From contig CAYRZP010000024.1 in NCBI GenBank assembly GCA_964428885.1, positions 1 to 21,835 of the forward strand: a DNA stretch of 21,835 nt, in the 5' to 3' direction. The DNA is from JAQVQN01 sp964428885 (lineage in GTDB: Bacteria; Verrucomicrobiota; Kiritimatiellia; RFP12; UBA1067). The position numbers and the translations under genes were made by a program. Every line of letters begins with the position of its first letter. The stretch's first letter is position 1. Below the pieces are notes generated by a model, which searched no databases, was not told the origin of the DNA, and saw nothing but the letters and a program-made list of their open reading frames with translations. Shown one piece after another: positions 5,400 through 13,875 of this stretch.

Positions 5400-7970
5400 T
5401 CACTTTGCCACTATGTTGACAAGGCGGTCCGGCACGCAAACAACCTTTATGATCGTTTTGCCCTCCAGGGCGGAACGGACGGACTCTTGTTGCAAAGCCA
5501 GCTCTTGCATTATGCCGCTGCCAGCCCCTGCCGGCATCATCACACGCGCTTTCGGCTTGCCTGAAACCTGCACCAGGACCTCGATCTCCTCGACCCTGAG
5601 CCTCTGCTCGTCATAAACCGGCCAGGCCGCATAAGCCAGCGTTTGGCCATGCCCCAGAAACTGCCATAGCTCTTCGCAAAGATGCGGCGCGAAAGGCGAC
5701 AGCAACAGCACCAATGTTTCGGCCGCCTCGCGCGGCAACACTTTATCCTTGCCTGAAAATTCATTCACAAAAATCATCATCTGGCTGATGGCCGTGTTGA
5801 AGCTCATGGCTTCCAGGTCGTCCGTGACCTTCTTGATCGTGACGTGCATCAACCTGCACTGTTCCGCGCTCAACGCCACATCCGCCAGCGGCTGCTCCAC
5901 AACCATCCTGTGCACACGTTTCAGAAAACGGAAAACGCCCTCGACGCCTTTCGTGTTCCACGGCTTGACGGCCTCCAGCGGCCCCATGAACATCTCGTAC
6001 AGGCGCATGCTGTCCGCGCCGTACTCGCGTATGATATCGTCAGGGTTCACGACATTCTTCAGCGACTTGGACATCTTGGCCGGAAACTCGGTCAGCAGCT
6101 CCCCGGTCAGCCTGCTGTAAGCCCCGTCGTCGCGGTGCTCCACTTGTTCCATGGGCACTAAAGCCCCGCGCTGGTCTTTATAGGAAAGCCCCAAGATCAT
6201 GCCCTGGTTCACCAGTTTCTTGAACGGCTCCTTTGTCGATACATAGCCGAGATCAAACAGCACTTTATGCCAGAACCGGGCATAAAGCAGATGCAGCACC
6301 GCGTGCTCCGCGCCGCCGACATAAAGGTCAACCGGCATCCAATACTTCTCTTTGTTTTTATCCACCGCCGCATGCTCGTTCTTCGGATCAAGATACCGCA
6401 GATAATACCAGCAGGATCCCGCCCATTGCGGCATTGTATTGGTTTCGCGGAAACCTTTCTGACCCGTCGCGGGGTCGGCGTACTTTATCCATCCTTCGGC
6501 TTTGGACAAAGGCGGTTCGCCCGTGCCCGCCGGCTTGAAGTCCTCAAGGTCAGGTAGCCGCACCGGCAGTTCCGTATCTTCAAGCAGTTTCGTGCCGCCG
6601 TCCTGCATGTGCACGACAGGGAAAGGCTCGCCCCAATAACGCTGACGGCTGAAAAGCCAATCCCGCAATTTGTATTTAACCGCGGCATGGCCGATGCCTC
6701 TGCCCGCAAGCCAGCGTATGACCGTGCGAACAGCGTTTTCAACGTCCATGCCGTTAATGTCGAGCCCCATGTCGTTCGACGAGTTGATCAGGCGCCCGTC
6801 GCCGGTCCAGCAAGCGCACCCGTCCAGAATCGCCTCGACGTTTTTTCCCGCCGCCGCAGCAGCATCCGCATCCGGCTCGATAATGCAAATTACCGGCAGA
6901 GAAAATTTTACGGCGAATTCGAAGTCACGCGTGTCGTGAGCCGGCACAGCCATGATCGCGCCAGTGCCGTAGCTTACCATCACATAATCAGCGACCCAAA
7001 CTGGGATGCTGCCGCCTGTGACCGGATTAACTGCATAGGCCCCGGTGAAAACCCCCGTCTTGACGGTGTTCAGTTCCGTGCGGTCCATGTCACTCTTGCG
7101 CGCAGCATCCTCGCGGTAACGCTCCACCTCGGCGCGCCGCTCGTCCGTGACGATCACGTCCACCAGCGGATGCTCCGGCGCCAAAACCATGTAGGTGGCG
7201 CCGAACAGCGTGTCAGGCCTCGTTGTGTATACCGTCACGGATCGGTCTGATCCGGCTATTTCAAATTTGACCTCCGCCCCGGTCGACTTACCGATCCAGT
7301 TGCGCTGCATCTCCTTGATGCCTTCCGGCCAGTCCAGCTCGTCCAAATCCGAGAGCAGCCTGTCCGCATATTCGGTGATCTTGAGCATCCACTGCCGCAT
7401 CGGCTTACGGATCACCGGATGCCCGCCCCGCTCGCTGAGCCCGTTGATGACCTCTTCGTTTGAAAGTACCGTGCCGAGCGCCGGGCACCAGTTGACCGGC
7501 ACCTCCGCCACATAAGCCAACCCTTTTTTATAAAGTTGGGTGAAAATCCATTGCGTCCACCTGTAATATTCCGGATCGGTCGTGTTGACCTCGCGGTCCC
7601 AGTCATAGCTGAAACCTAACGACTTGATCTGCTGGCGGAAACGGTTGATGTTGCGCTCCGTGGTGATCGAGGGATGAGTGCCGGTCTCAACCGCATACTG
7701 CTCCGCCGGCAGGCCGAAGGCGTCCCAGCCCATCGGATGCAGAACGTTGAACCCGCGCATGCGCTTGTACCTGCAAAGCATATCCGTGGCCGTGTATCCT
7801 TCCGGATGCCCCACATGCAGCCCGGCCCCGCTGGGATACGGAAACATGTCCAGGCAGTAGAATTTCGGCTTGCCCGGCGTGAAATCGCTGACCTTAAAGG
7901 TCTTGTTCTGCTCCCAATAGTCCTGCCATTTTTTTTCGATCGCGTTGAAATCATACTCGGTTGTGGTCAT
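5400..7970 (-). CDS. leuS: Leucyl-tRNA synthetase
   Basis: The product is 856 aa, the normal length for bacterial LeuRS, a class I synthetase that charges tRNA-Leu with leucine in the cytoplasm. The HIGH signature appears as HVGH (residues 52-55, in YPSGAGLHVGHPEGYTATD) and the second ATP-site motif as KMSKS (about residue 630, PAKMSKSLKNVVNP). Between them is the CP1 editing domain. It carries TTRPDTLFGATY and GTGAIMAVPAHDTRDFEFA, whose aspartate and threonine-rich stretch are typical of an active editing site, so mischarged tRNA should be hydrolysed. The C-terminal tRNA-binding part (LLLSPFAPHLCEELW) is intact. ATG 7970 has only a weak GGGAA upstream, about 20 nt after the expected transcription start. 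Confidence 0.98.
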   Translation of the reverse strand: MTTTEYDFNAIEKKWQDYWEQNKTFKVSDFTPGKPKFYCLDMFPYPSGAGLHVGHPEGYTATDMLCRYKRMRGFNVLHPMGWDAFGLPAEQYAVETGTHPSITTERNINRFRQQIKSLGFSYDWDREVNTTDPEYYRWTQWIFTQLYKKGLAYVAEVPVNWCPALGTVLSNEEVINGLSERGGHPVIRKPMRQWMLKITEYADRLLSDLDELDWPEGIKEMQRNWIGKSTGAEVKFEIAGSDRSVTVYTTRPDTLFGATYMVLAPEHPLVDVIVTDERRAEVERYREDAARKSDMDRTELNTVKTGVFTGAYAVNPVTGGSIPVWVADYVMVSYGTGAIMAVPAHDTRDFEFAVKFSLPVICIIEPDADAAAAAGKNVEAILDGCACWTGDGRLINSSNDMGLDINGMDVENAVRTVIRWLAGRGIGHAAVKYKLRDWLFSRQRYWGEPFPVVHMQDGGTKLLEDTELPVRLPDLEDFKPAGTGEPPLSKAEGWIKYADPATGQKGFRETNTMPQWAGSCWYYLRYLDPKNEHAAVDKNKEKYWMPVDLYVGGAEHAVLHLLYARFWHKVLFDLGYVSTKEPFKKLVNQGMILGLSYKDQRGALVPMEQVEHRDDGAYSRLTGELLTEFPAKMSKSLKNVVNPDDIIREYGADSMRLYEMFMGPLEAVKPWNTKGVEGVFRFLKRVHRMVVEQPLADVALSAEQCRLMHVTIKKVTDDLEAMSFNTAISQMMIFVNEFSGKDKVLPREAAETLVLLLSPFAPHLCEELWQFLGHGQTLAYAAWPVYDEQRLRVEEIEVLVQVSGKPKARVMMPAGAGSGIMQELALQQESVRSALEGKTIIKVVCVPDRLVNIVAK

Positions 7971-7996
7971 AGAGAATTCCCGTTTGAAAATTTTGC

Positions 7997-8005
7997 ATTA
8001 TAGCA
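7997..8005 (-). promoter_or_regulatory. leuS promoter with extended -10
   Basis: On the minus strand TGCTATAAT (8005-7997) is a perfect TATAAT preceded by the TGn extended -10 element. No good -35 is seen at 16-18 bp (TGGATA is nearest), which the extended -10 can compensate. Transcription should begin near 7990, giving a 5' UTR of only about 20 nt. That leaves no room for a T-box or other leader riboswitch. Confidence 0.7.
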
Positions 8006-8057
8006 ACCCCCACCCCCGTTATCCACACTCCTTTACGGACGGCAATGTGTGCGCGCA

Positions 8058-8213
8058 CATCCCCTTTTCATTGACTGGTCGAAGACCGACGGTGGTGGGG
8101 CGTCCGAGACGTCCGCCCCTACCGGAACGGCAGAAGTGGCGCGGGACGTCTCGGACCGCGCACTGGGGTGTGCGACGAAGCACGCCCCCCTTGAGGCCAA
8201 TGAAACGGGGATG
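8058..8213. repeat. Palindrome-rich element with imperfect terminal inverted repeats (MITE/REP-like)
   Basis: The ends CATCCCCTTTTCATTG (8058-8073) and CAATGAAACGGGGATG (8198-8213) are inverted copies matching at 15 of 16 positions. Inside are a perfect 13 bp inverted repeat, GTCCGAGACGTCC (8102-8114) with GGACGTCTCGGAC (8144-8156), and a 9 bp pair, GGGGTGTGC (8165-8173) with GCACGCCCC (8180-8188), with one wobble. No reading frame in it looks coding. It sits in the gap between the DUF1080 gene stop and the leuS promoter. The architecture fits a non-autonomous mobile or REP-like repeat, or a structured RNA. Only one copy is in this window, so dispersal is not shown. Confidence 0.6.
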
Positions 8214-8252
8214 CTCCCCAATGTGCCCGTGCAAACAGTCTGCCGCAACCGG

Positions 8253-10886
8253 CTACAGATCTTTGATGCGCAGGTTGCGGTACTGGATCTTCATAGGCGA
8301 CCCCGCGTGCATCTGCAAAGTGATGACACCCTGTTTGGGCATCATCTCCGGCCGGTGGTCGGTCAGCGCGCAAGTCTTCGTGCCGTTGATGTACAGGGTG
8401 ATGGTCGGCCCTTTGGCCACAACAATACATTCGTTCCAGTCGTCTTTCTTGAAGACCTTGTCGCCAAGCTCGTTGGCGTTCGCAAAGCGTTTGACGGTTT
8501 TCTTGCCGTCCGCCGTGATCGTGACATCCGCACCGCGCTCTCCGACCAAGTGCTGCTTCGGATGATACAGGAACCCCACGTAATTACCGGCCCCGTTCAT
8601 ATCGGCCTGATATCCGGTGTCTCCGAACTCTTCATCCGCCGACCGCACCTGTATGCCGGAGTTGGCGGACGGGCTGAGCTTGAACTCGGCGCGCATCTCG
8701 AAATCGGCAGGCTGGCCGCCGGTCCAGATCAGGTGGCTGTTTTTCTTGCAAGGCTTTTCTTCCGAGCTTTGCGCCTGCAGGATGCCGTCCTTGACTTCCC
8801 ACCAGCCGCCGCCGCCTTTCCAGTTGTTCAAGCTTTTGCCGTCGAACATAGTCTTAAAGCCATGCTCGCCCTGCCGCTTGCGCAAGGCCTCGATTGAGGT
8901 CGCAATGAGCTTCTTTTCATTGTCACGCGCCGCCCACGCCTGCGCATCCTCAAGCCTGGCTATCTGCTGGAATAGCGGTATCGTGAAATCCGCCTCCAAC
9001 TGCCGCACAAAACCCTGCAGCGCGATGATCTTCAGGCGTTCGGTCGGAGCGTCTTTCGCATAACGCGCCGCGTCATCAAGCGCTGCCGGCGTTTTCCACG
9101 CGGCCAAAGCTCGGATCGCGGCCTCCTGCAGCGCGGCATCCTTGTTTTGGGCCGCTGCCGCGCGCGCCACCTCCAGCGACTGCTGGTTGTCGAGCGCGGT
9201 CATCACCTTGAACAGCGCCAGTTTCTGTTCGCCGCCGGCGGCCTCATACGCCGCCTTGATCGGGTCCATGGCCTCGGGCATCAGCGTCTCGCCGCTCAGA
9301 TGAACCGATTCGTCCTGCCGCACTTGCACACTCTTTTCCGCGCCGTCGAAGGTATAGACCATGCGCAGAGTCTTCAATTTTCCGGGAGCGGGATCTTCAT
9401 TGAAACCGTCCCCTCTGCACAAGCGCCCGGTAGCCTGGATGGTGATTGAGCCGGCGTCGACCAGTTTCTGGACATTCTTTGTCACGTCTTTAGTTAGGTT
9501 ATTTTCGAAATAACCGTAAACCGCGCTTTTGATCACGATCTTGCCGCCCCGGGGACGGGCATAACGCGAGCAGAGTGACGTTAGGGCGCGTACCGCAATA
9601 TCGCTTTTCGGATCGCCGGCGATAACCGCCAGCAAGGCCGGGATCTCCTGCGCCGTGCCAAGTTCGCCCAGCCCTTTGACCGCGTCCGCCGCGATCTTCT
9701 TTTCCGAATCCTTGCTCAAGCTGACCAGCGCGGGCACCGCGGCCGCCATGCGGCGGCGCAACGCCATCTCCAGCCCCGCCTTACGCATGGCATCGTCCTT
9801 GTCCGCCATCATCTCCAGCACCGCGTCTTCGGCAACCTTGCCGGCAAGCCCCATCATATGGTTCTTAGCCGCAGTAGCGATCTCAGCGTCCTCGACCGTC
9901 ATCAGACGCCGCAATGGCGTGATGGCGGCGGGAACGTCAAGCATCGCCAAGCCCCATGCCGCCGCAAGGCGGCTTTGCAGACAGGCGGCAGTCTCGTCAT
10001 TGGCCAGCGCCGCGAGAGCAGGCACAGCGGCCTTGTCGCCGCGCCGCCCGAGAATCAACGACAGCTTCTGCCGGGTCGCCGGCATTTTCACCAGCACTGT
10101 GTTCAAAGCTTCGGCGAACGCTTGCGTCATCTTCCCGTCATCCGGATAATCCAGCACCGTGCGCAGAGCCGTGTCATAAGTTTTTTTATCCTCGCTAACA
10201 ATCATTTTACGCCAGAGATCCAGCCCGCTTGCGCCGGAAGCGAGGATTTCGCCGCGCGCGGCCGCCTGCCCCACCGCCGGGCAGACGTTGGCGTCCGCCG
10301 CGCGGATATCGGCGTAATATCTAGCCGCCTGGAGCGGATCGGCGCGCGCAATGATCGCCGCGCCTTCCAGATAGGCCGCCGCCGACTTGGGGCATTTACC
10401 GAGCCTCGGCTTAAGCGCCTCCATCGCCGCGGGCCTGCCGAGTTTGCCGAGCGCGCGGATCGCCGCTTCCGCCACAGACGTGTCGCCAGACGCCGTGTGC
10501 CGGGCTAACGTCGCAACGGACTTCTCGCCGCCGCGGTTGCCCAGCGACTGCAGCACCCCTACCAGCGCCGGACCGCTAAGACGCTCAGCCGCATCTGTCA
10601 GCGCTTTCTCCGAAGCCGGTCCCGGAATCATCTCCAACCCGTAGCGCGCGGCGTGCCGCAACACGGCCTTCTCGTGGTTGAGCAGGCCCGCCAAAGCCTC
10701 CACGGCCTTGTCGCCACCGCACCAGCCGAGATTCTGGCAGGCGGTCACCTTGTCGTTGTCCGAAGTGTCGCTTTTGCCGATAACCTCGATCAGCTTCGCC
10801 TCGTCCAACATGATATTGTTGTCCAGATCGGCGCTCACTATGAGTCCGGCCATCAGCGAGAGAAACAAAAGTGCAGTCTTTTTCAT
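8253..10886 (-). CDS. Exported HEAT-repeat protein with C-terminal DUF1080 (3-keto-disaccharide hydrolase) domain
   Basis: The product is 877 aa. MKKTALLFLSLMAGLIVSA is a clear signal peptide, with likely cleavage after residue 19. Residues ~30-470 are alanine/leucine-rich helical repeats of HEAT type (for example AVEALAGLLNHEKAVLRHAA and AVPALAALANDETAACLQ), and another helical stretch follows to about 650. Residues ~670-877 are a DUF1080 / 3keto-disac_hyd domain: MFDGKSLNNWKGGGGWWEV, then FEMRAEFKLSPSANSGIQVRS, DTGYQADMNG and the final IQYRNLRIKDL. Members of this family act on 3-keto-glycosides made by Gfo/Idh/MocA dehydrogenases. The gene starts 9 bp after the stop of exactly such a dehydrogenase, so the two are probably one operon working outside the cytoplasm. 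The HEAT array may be a scaffold for partner or substrate binding; that is inference. Confidence 0.9.
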   Translation of the reverse strand: MKKTALLFLSLMAGLIVSADLDNNIMLDEAKLIEVIGKSDTSDNDKVTACQNLGWCGGDKAVEALAGLLNHEKAVLRHAARYGLEMIPGPASEKALTDAAERLSGPALVGVLQSLGNRGGEKSVATLARHTASGDTSVAEAAIRALGKLGRPAAMEALKPRLGKCPKSAAAYLEGAAIIARADPLQAARYYADIRAADANVCPAVGQAAARGEILASGASGLDLWRKMIVSEDKKTYDTALRTVLDYPDDGKMTQAFAEALNTVLVKMPATRQKLSLILGRRGDKAAVPALAALANDETAACLQSRLAAAWGLAMLDVPAAITPLRRLMTVEDAEIATAAKNHMMGLAGKVAEDAVLEMMADKDDAMRKAGLEMALRRRMAAAVPALVSLSKDSEKKIAADAVKGLGELGTAQEIPALLAVIAGDPKSDIAVRALTSLCSRYARPRGGKIVIKSAVYGYFENNLTKDVTKNVQKLVDAGSITIQATGRLCRGDGFNEDPAPGKLKTLRMVYTFDGAEKSVQVRQDESVHLSGETLMPEAMDPIKAAYEAAGGEQKLALFKVMTALDNQQSLEVARAAAAQNKDAALQEAAIRALAAWKTPAALDDAARYAKDAPTERLKIIALQGFVRQLEADFTIPLFQQIARLEDAQAWAARDNEKKLIATSIEALRKRQGEHGFKTMFDGKSLNNWKGGGGWWEVKDGILQAQSSEEKPCKKNSHLIWTGGQPADFEMRAEFKLSPSANSGIQVRSADEEFGDTGYQADMNGAGNYVGFLYHPKQHLVGERGADVTITADGKKTVKRFANANELGDKVFKKDDWNECIVVAKGPTITLYINGTKTCALTDHRPEMMPKQGVITLQMHAGSPMKIQYRNLRIKDL

Positions 10887-10895
10887 TTTGGAACC

Positions 10896-12236
10896 TTATA
10901 CGATCTGCCAGCCTTCGCGGGCGGCGCGGGAACGGAGGCGGTTGGCCTGCTCGTCGTTGACAAACTCTTCTTTAACCGGATCCCAAGTGAGGTCACGCTT
11001 AAGCCACTGCGCGATGTTCGCGCAATGCACAGTGCTCATCGAGCGGTGCATGGTTACGGGATTGGCCACCGCCTCAGTGCGATTTTTGACGGACTTGAAA
11101 AAGTCTTTCATGTGCCCTACCACATGGCCCGTGCGCGTGATGTAATCCTGCAGGATTTTCCCGTAGTCCGCCAAAAGCGCCGGATTGGACACTTCCGGCC
11201 GCGCGTATCCGTCCGCGCAAGAGACCCAACCTTCGCTGCCGACATAGCGCACACCGCATGTGCCGCGCCACCCCTCCTGCTTCTGGATCATGGTGACGCC
11301 GTTGGCAAACGGCATCTCCATACCGTCCGCCGTCGGGTTCGTAACGTACGGATAACGTACCGGCGATGTGCCGGTCAAACCGAGAGCGGCATGGCACTGG
11401 CCGAATGTGTGCGACCCCCATTCGCCGATAACGCTTGTGTAGAAATCGAAATGGTGACGCCAGCCGCCACCCACATAGCGTTGGTTGTACGGCCTCCACG
11501 GACACGGGCCCAACCAACGGTCCCAATCGACATCCTGAGGGTCAGGCAAAGGCTCTCCCACCAGCCACGCGCGGCTCATGTGGACGTTGCCCCACGGCGC
11601 CAGATGCGCATAGACGGTCTTGACCTCTCCCAGCCGGCCCAAGCGCAGCAGTTCGTTGCAGACAATGAAATTAGCCTCGCTGAGACGCTGCATGCCGGCC
11701 TGATAGACACGCCCGTATTGTTTGGCGGTGCGCACGACAGCCTGACCTTCGGCTATCGTCATTGACGCCGGTTTTTCAGTGTAAACGTCTTTGCCAGCGC
11801 GCATGGCCAATATCGCGACGGTGGCGTGCAGCCGGTCGCCGGTCGCCGTCAGGATCGCGTCGATGTCCGGACGGGCCAGCACCTCCATCATGTCGACATA
11901 AGTCTTGCAGTCGCTGTTTTTGTAGCTACGATCGGTCATCGCCTTGATCGCGTTGCGGCGCTGACGCCGCACATCGCAGATAGCGACAAACTGCGCCTGA
12001 GGGTCAGGCAGAATCCAACCGCCCAAATCTGCGGTGCCGCGCGACCCCAGCCCGATGCCGGCCATCACTATCCGCTCACTCGGCGCCACCGCCCCGTCAC
12101 GCCCGAGCGCCGATGCCGGAATCAACGTCGGCATGGCGACCGCTCCGCAAACCGCGGCCGAACCTTTAAGAAAACGGCGCCTGCTCAATCCCCGGCAGGA
12201 GCCAGAGACAATCTGGCCGGATGAAAAAAAATTCAT
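10896..12236 (-). CDS. Tat-exported Gfo/Idh/MocA-family NAD(P)-dependent oxidoreductase
   Basis: The product is 446 aa. The N-terminus carries a twin-arginine signal, SRRRFLKGSAAVCGAVAMP (from residue 18), as is usual for PVC members of this family, which are exported folded with their cofactor. The Rossmann fold follows (IVMAGIGLGSRGTADLGG, GIGLGSRG at 60-67). The family's EKP motif is at residues 154-156 (VYTEKPASMTIAEG), holding the lysine used in catalysis. The C-terminal half has the expected substrate-domain features (SVIGEWGSHTFGQCHAALG). Such enzymes oxidise sugars, inositols or, in some cases, the C3 hydroxyl of glycosides. The downstream DUF1080 partner favours the last. Shine-Dalgarno GGAAGGGG lies about 9 nt before ATG 12236. 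The substrate is not predictable. Confidence 0.92.
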   Translation of the reverse strand: MNFFSSGQIVSGSCRGLSRRRFLKGSAAVCGAVAMPTLIPASALGRDGAVAPSERIVMAGIGLGSRGTADLGGWILPDPQAQFVAICDVRRQRRNAIKAMTDRSYKNSDCKTYVDMMEVLARPDIDAILTATGDRLHATVAILAMRAGKDVYTEKPASMTIAEGQAVVRTAKQYGRVYQAGMQRLSEANFIVCNELLRLGRLGEVKTVYAHLAPWGNVHMSRAWLVGEPLPDPQDVDWDRWLGPCPWRPYNQRYVGGGWRHHFDFYTSVIGEWGSHTFGQCHAALGLTGTSPVRYPYVTNPTADGMEMPFANGVTMIQKQEGWRGTCGVRYVGSEGWVSCADGYARPEVSNPALLADYGKILQDYITRTGHVVGHMKDFFKSVKNRTEAVANPVTMHRSMSTVHCANIAQWLKRDLTWDPVKEEFVNDEQANRLRSRAAREGWQIV

Positions 12237-12504
12237 CTCGAATCCCCTTCCTCAATTAAAGATACACAAAGCGTTTACTAAACAAAGCTTCTACAAATAT
12301 ATTGCATATTATTACTTCCAACGTATGCGCGTCTTGTAAATTCGCCAGTATTATGTGTAATCTTTCCGCATGAATGCGCTGTCCTAAACAATGACCGCGG
12401 CTTGTTTCATTTGCCAAAACCATGCGACTTGGCTTATTATTAATTCCATTTCAAAACCAGAAACGATGTAAATGGGCGAACGTTATCAATAAAAGAGAGT
12501 AGAA
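12237..12504. promoter_or_regulatory. Divergent intergenic region with icd promoter candidates and an operator-like palindrome
   Basis: This AT-rich gap separates the leftward oxidoreductase operon from icd. For icd, TTGCCA (12411-12416) and TATTAT (12435-12440) are 18 bp apart, giving a ~58 nt leader. A second weaker pair is TTGTAA (12334-12339) with TAATCT (12358-12363). On the oxidoreductase side a perfect 11 bp palindrome GTTTACTAAAC (12273-12283) lies about 40 bp before the start codon, where a repressor could bind. No convincing -35/-10 pair was found for the leftward operon. Confidence 0.5.
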
Positions 12505-13770
12505 ATGGCTTACGACAAGATCCGGCTTCCTTCTTTCGGCGAAAAAATAACCATGGGCAAGGACGGGACGCTGAACGTCCCGCAACAGCCGGTCATACCT
12601 TTCATCGAGGGCGACGGCATCGGCGCGGACATAACCCGCGCGGCCATGACCGTCTGGAACGCCGCGGTCGAGACCGCCTACGGACACAGCCGCAAGATCG
12701 CCTGGATGGAGGTTTACGCCGGCGAAAAGGCGAACGCGATCTATGGCGAGGGCACCTGGCTGCCGCGCGAGACCCTTGACGTCTGCCGCGAATATCTGGT
12801 CTCGATCAAAGGGCCTTTGACCACGCCCGTGGGCGGCGGCATCCGCTCACTGAATGTGGCCTTGCGCCAGGAGCTTGACCTCTATGTGTGCCTGCGCCCC
12901 GTGCGCTGGTTCAAGGGCGTCCCATCCCCCGTCAGACATCCCGAACGCACCGACATGGTCATCTTCCGCGAAAACACCGAGGACATTTATGCCGGCATAG
13001 AGTGGATGGCGCAGACTTCGGAAGCGCGAAAACTCATCGCCTTCCTGCAGAACGAGATGGGCGTCAAAAAGATCCGCTTCCCGGAGACCTCTTCCATCGG
13101 CGTCAAGCCGGTCTCGATCGAAGGCACCCGCCGCCTGGTGAAGGCCGCACTCGACTACACCATCGCCAATGACCGCGCCAGTCTCACGCTGGTACACAAA
13201 GGCAACATCATGAAGTTCACAGAAGGCGGTTTCCGCGACTGGGGGTATGCTTTGGCGCGGGAAAATTACGGCGCCAAGCCCGTCGGCAGCGGCCCGTGGT
13301 GTTCTTTCAAGAATCCCAAAACCGGACGCGAGATCACGGTCAAGGACTGCATCGCCGACGCTTTCCTGCAGCAGCTGCTGACCCGTCCGAACGAGTACGA
13401 CGTGATCGCCACGCTCAACCTTAACGGCGATTACATCTCGGACGCTCTGGCGGCCTGCGTCGGCGGCATCGGCATCGCCCCGGGCGGCAACATCAACTAC
13501 GCCACCGGCACGGCTTGCTTCGAGGCCACCCACGGCACGGCCCCGAAGTACGCCGGGCTGGATAAGGTCAACCCCGGCTCGCTGATCCTCTCCGGCGAAA
13601 TGATGCTGCGCTACATTGGCTGGACCGAGGCCGCCGACAAGATCATCAGCGCCATGGACGCCGTGATCTCGTCTAAAACCGTGACCTATGACTTAGCCCG
13701 TCTGATGGATGGCGCCAATGAGGTCTCTTGCAGCGCATTCGGCAATGCCTTGGCCGCGCGGATGCGTTGA
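12505..13770 (+). CDS. icd: Isocitrate dehydrogenase, NADP-dependent
   Basis: The product is 421 aa, close to the E. coli enzyme (416 aa), and converts isocitrate to 2-oxoglutarate and CO2 in the TCA cycle. Visible landmarks are PFIEGDGIGADI near the N-terminus and the substrate loop GGGIRSLNVALRQELDLY. The latter contains S115, the position equivalent to the phosphorylatable serine 113 in E. coli. The metal/substrate block MVIFRENTEDIYAGIEW and the cofactor site THGTAPKYAGLDKVNPGS follow. The KY pair, the following valine and the later TYDLAR (Tyr and Arg) match the residues that select NADP rather than NAD in the E. coli type. The start is supported by AGAGAG about 10 nt before ATG. It is divergent from the oxidoreductase operon and followed by a ~105 bp gap with no clear terminator. 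Confidence 0.97.
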   Translation: MAYDKIRLPSFGEKITMGKDGTLNVPQQPVIPFIEGDGIGADITRAAMTVWNAAVETAYGHSRKIAWMEVYAGEKANAIYGEGTWLPRETLDVCREYLVSIKGPLTTPVGGGIRSLNVALRQELDLYVCLRPVRWFKGVPSPVRHPERTDMVIFRENTEDIYAGIEWMAQTSEARKLIAFLQNEMGVKKIRFPETSSIGVKPVSIEGTRRLVKAALDYTIANDRASLTLVHKGNIMKFTEGGFRDWGYALARENYGAKPVGSGPWCSFKNPKTGREITVKDCIADAFLQQLLTRPNEYDVIATLNLNGDYISDALAACVGGIGIAPGGNINYATGTACFEATHGTAPKYAGLDKVNPGSLILSGEMMLRYIGWTEAADKIISAMDAVISSKTVTYDLARLMDGANEVSCSAFGNALAARMR

Positions 13771-13875
13771 GACGCAAGCCCGGTTCCGACATTCGTCCGC
13801 CCTTTCCTGTTGCCCGCCGCCGCGCTTCTTGGGTAATGTATGGCCTGACGGACGCGCTTGTGGCAAAGGTCGTTT

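Noticed and set aside
7971..8252. T-box or other leader riboswitch for leuS
   Set aside because: The extended -10 places the transcript start only about 20 nt before leuS. No specifier-loop or antiterminator sequence (TGG motif of the T-box) was seen, and the palindromic block lies upstream of the promoter.
8049..8897. 282-codon plus-strand frame opposite the DUF1080 gene
   Set aside because: It is antisense to the well-supported DUF1080 domain and shows no recognisable motifs.
12847..13533. 228-codon minus-strand frame opposite icd
   Set aside because: It is antisense to the fully conserved icd coding sequence; high GC content makes such frames common.
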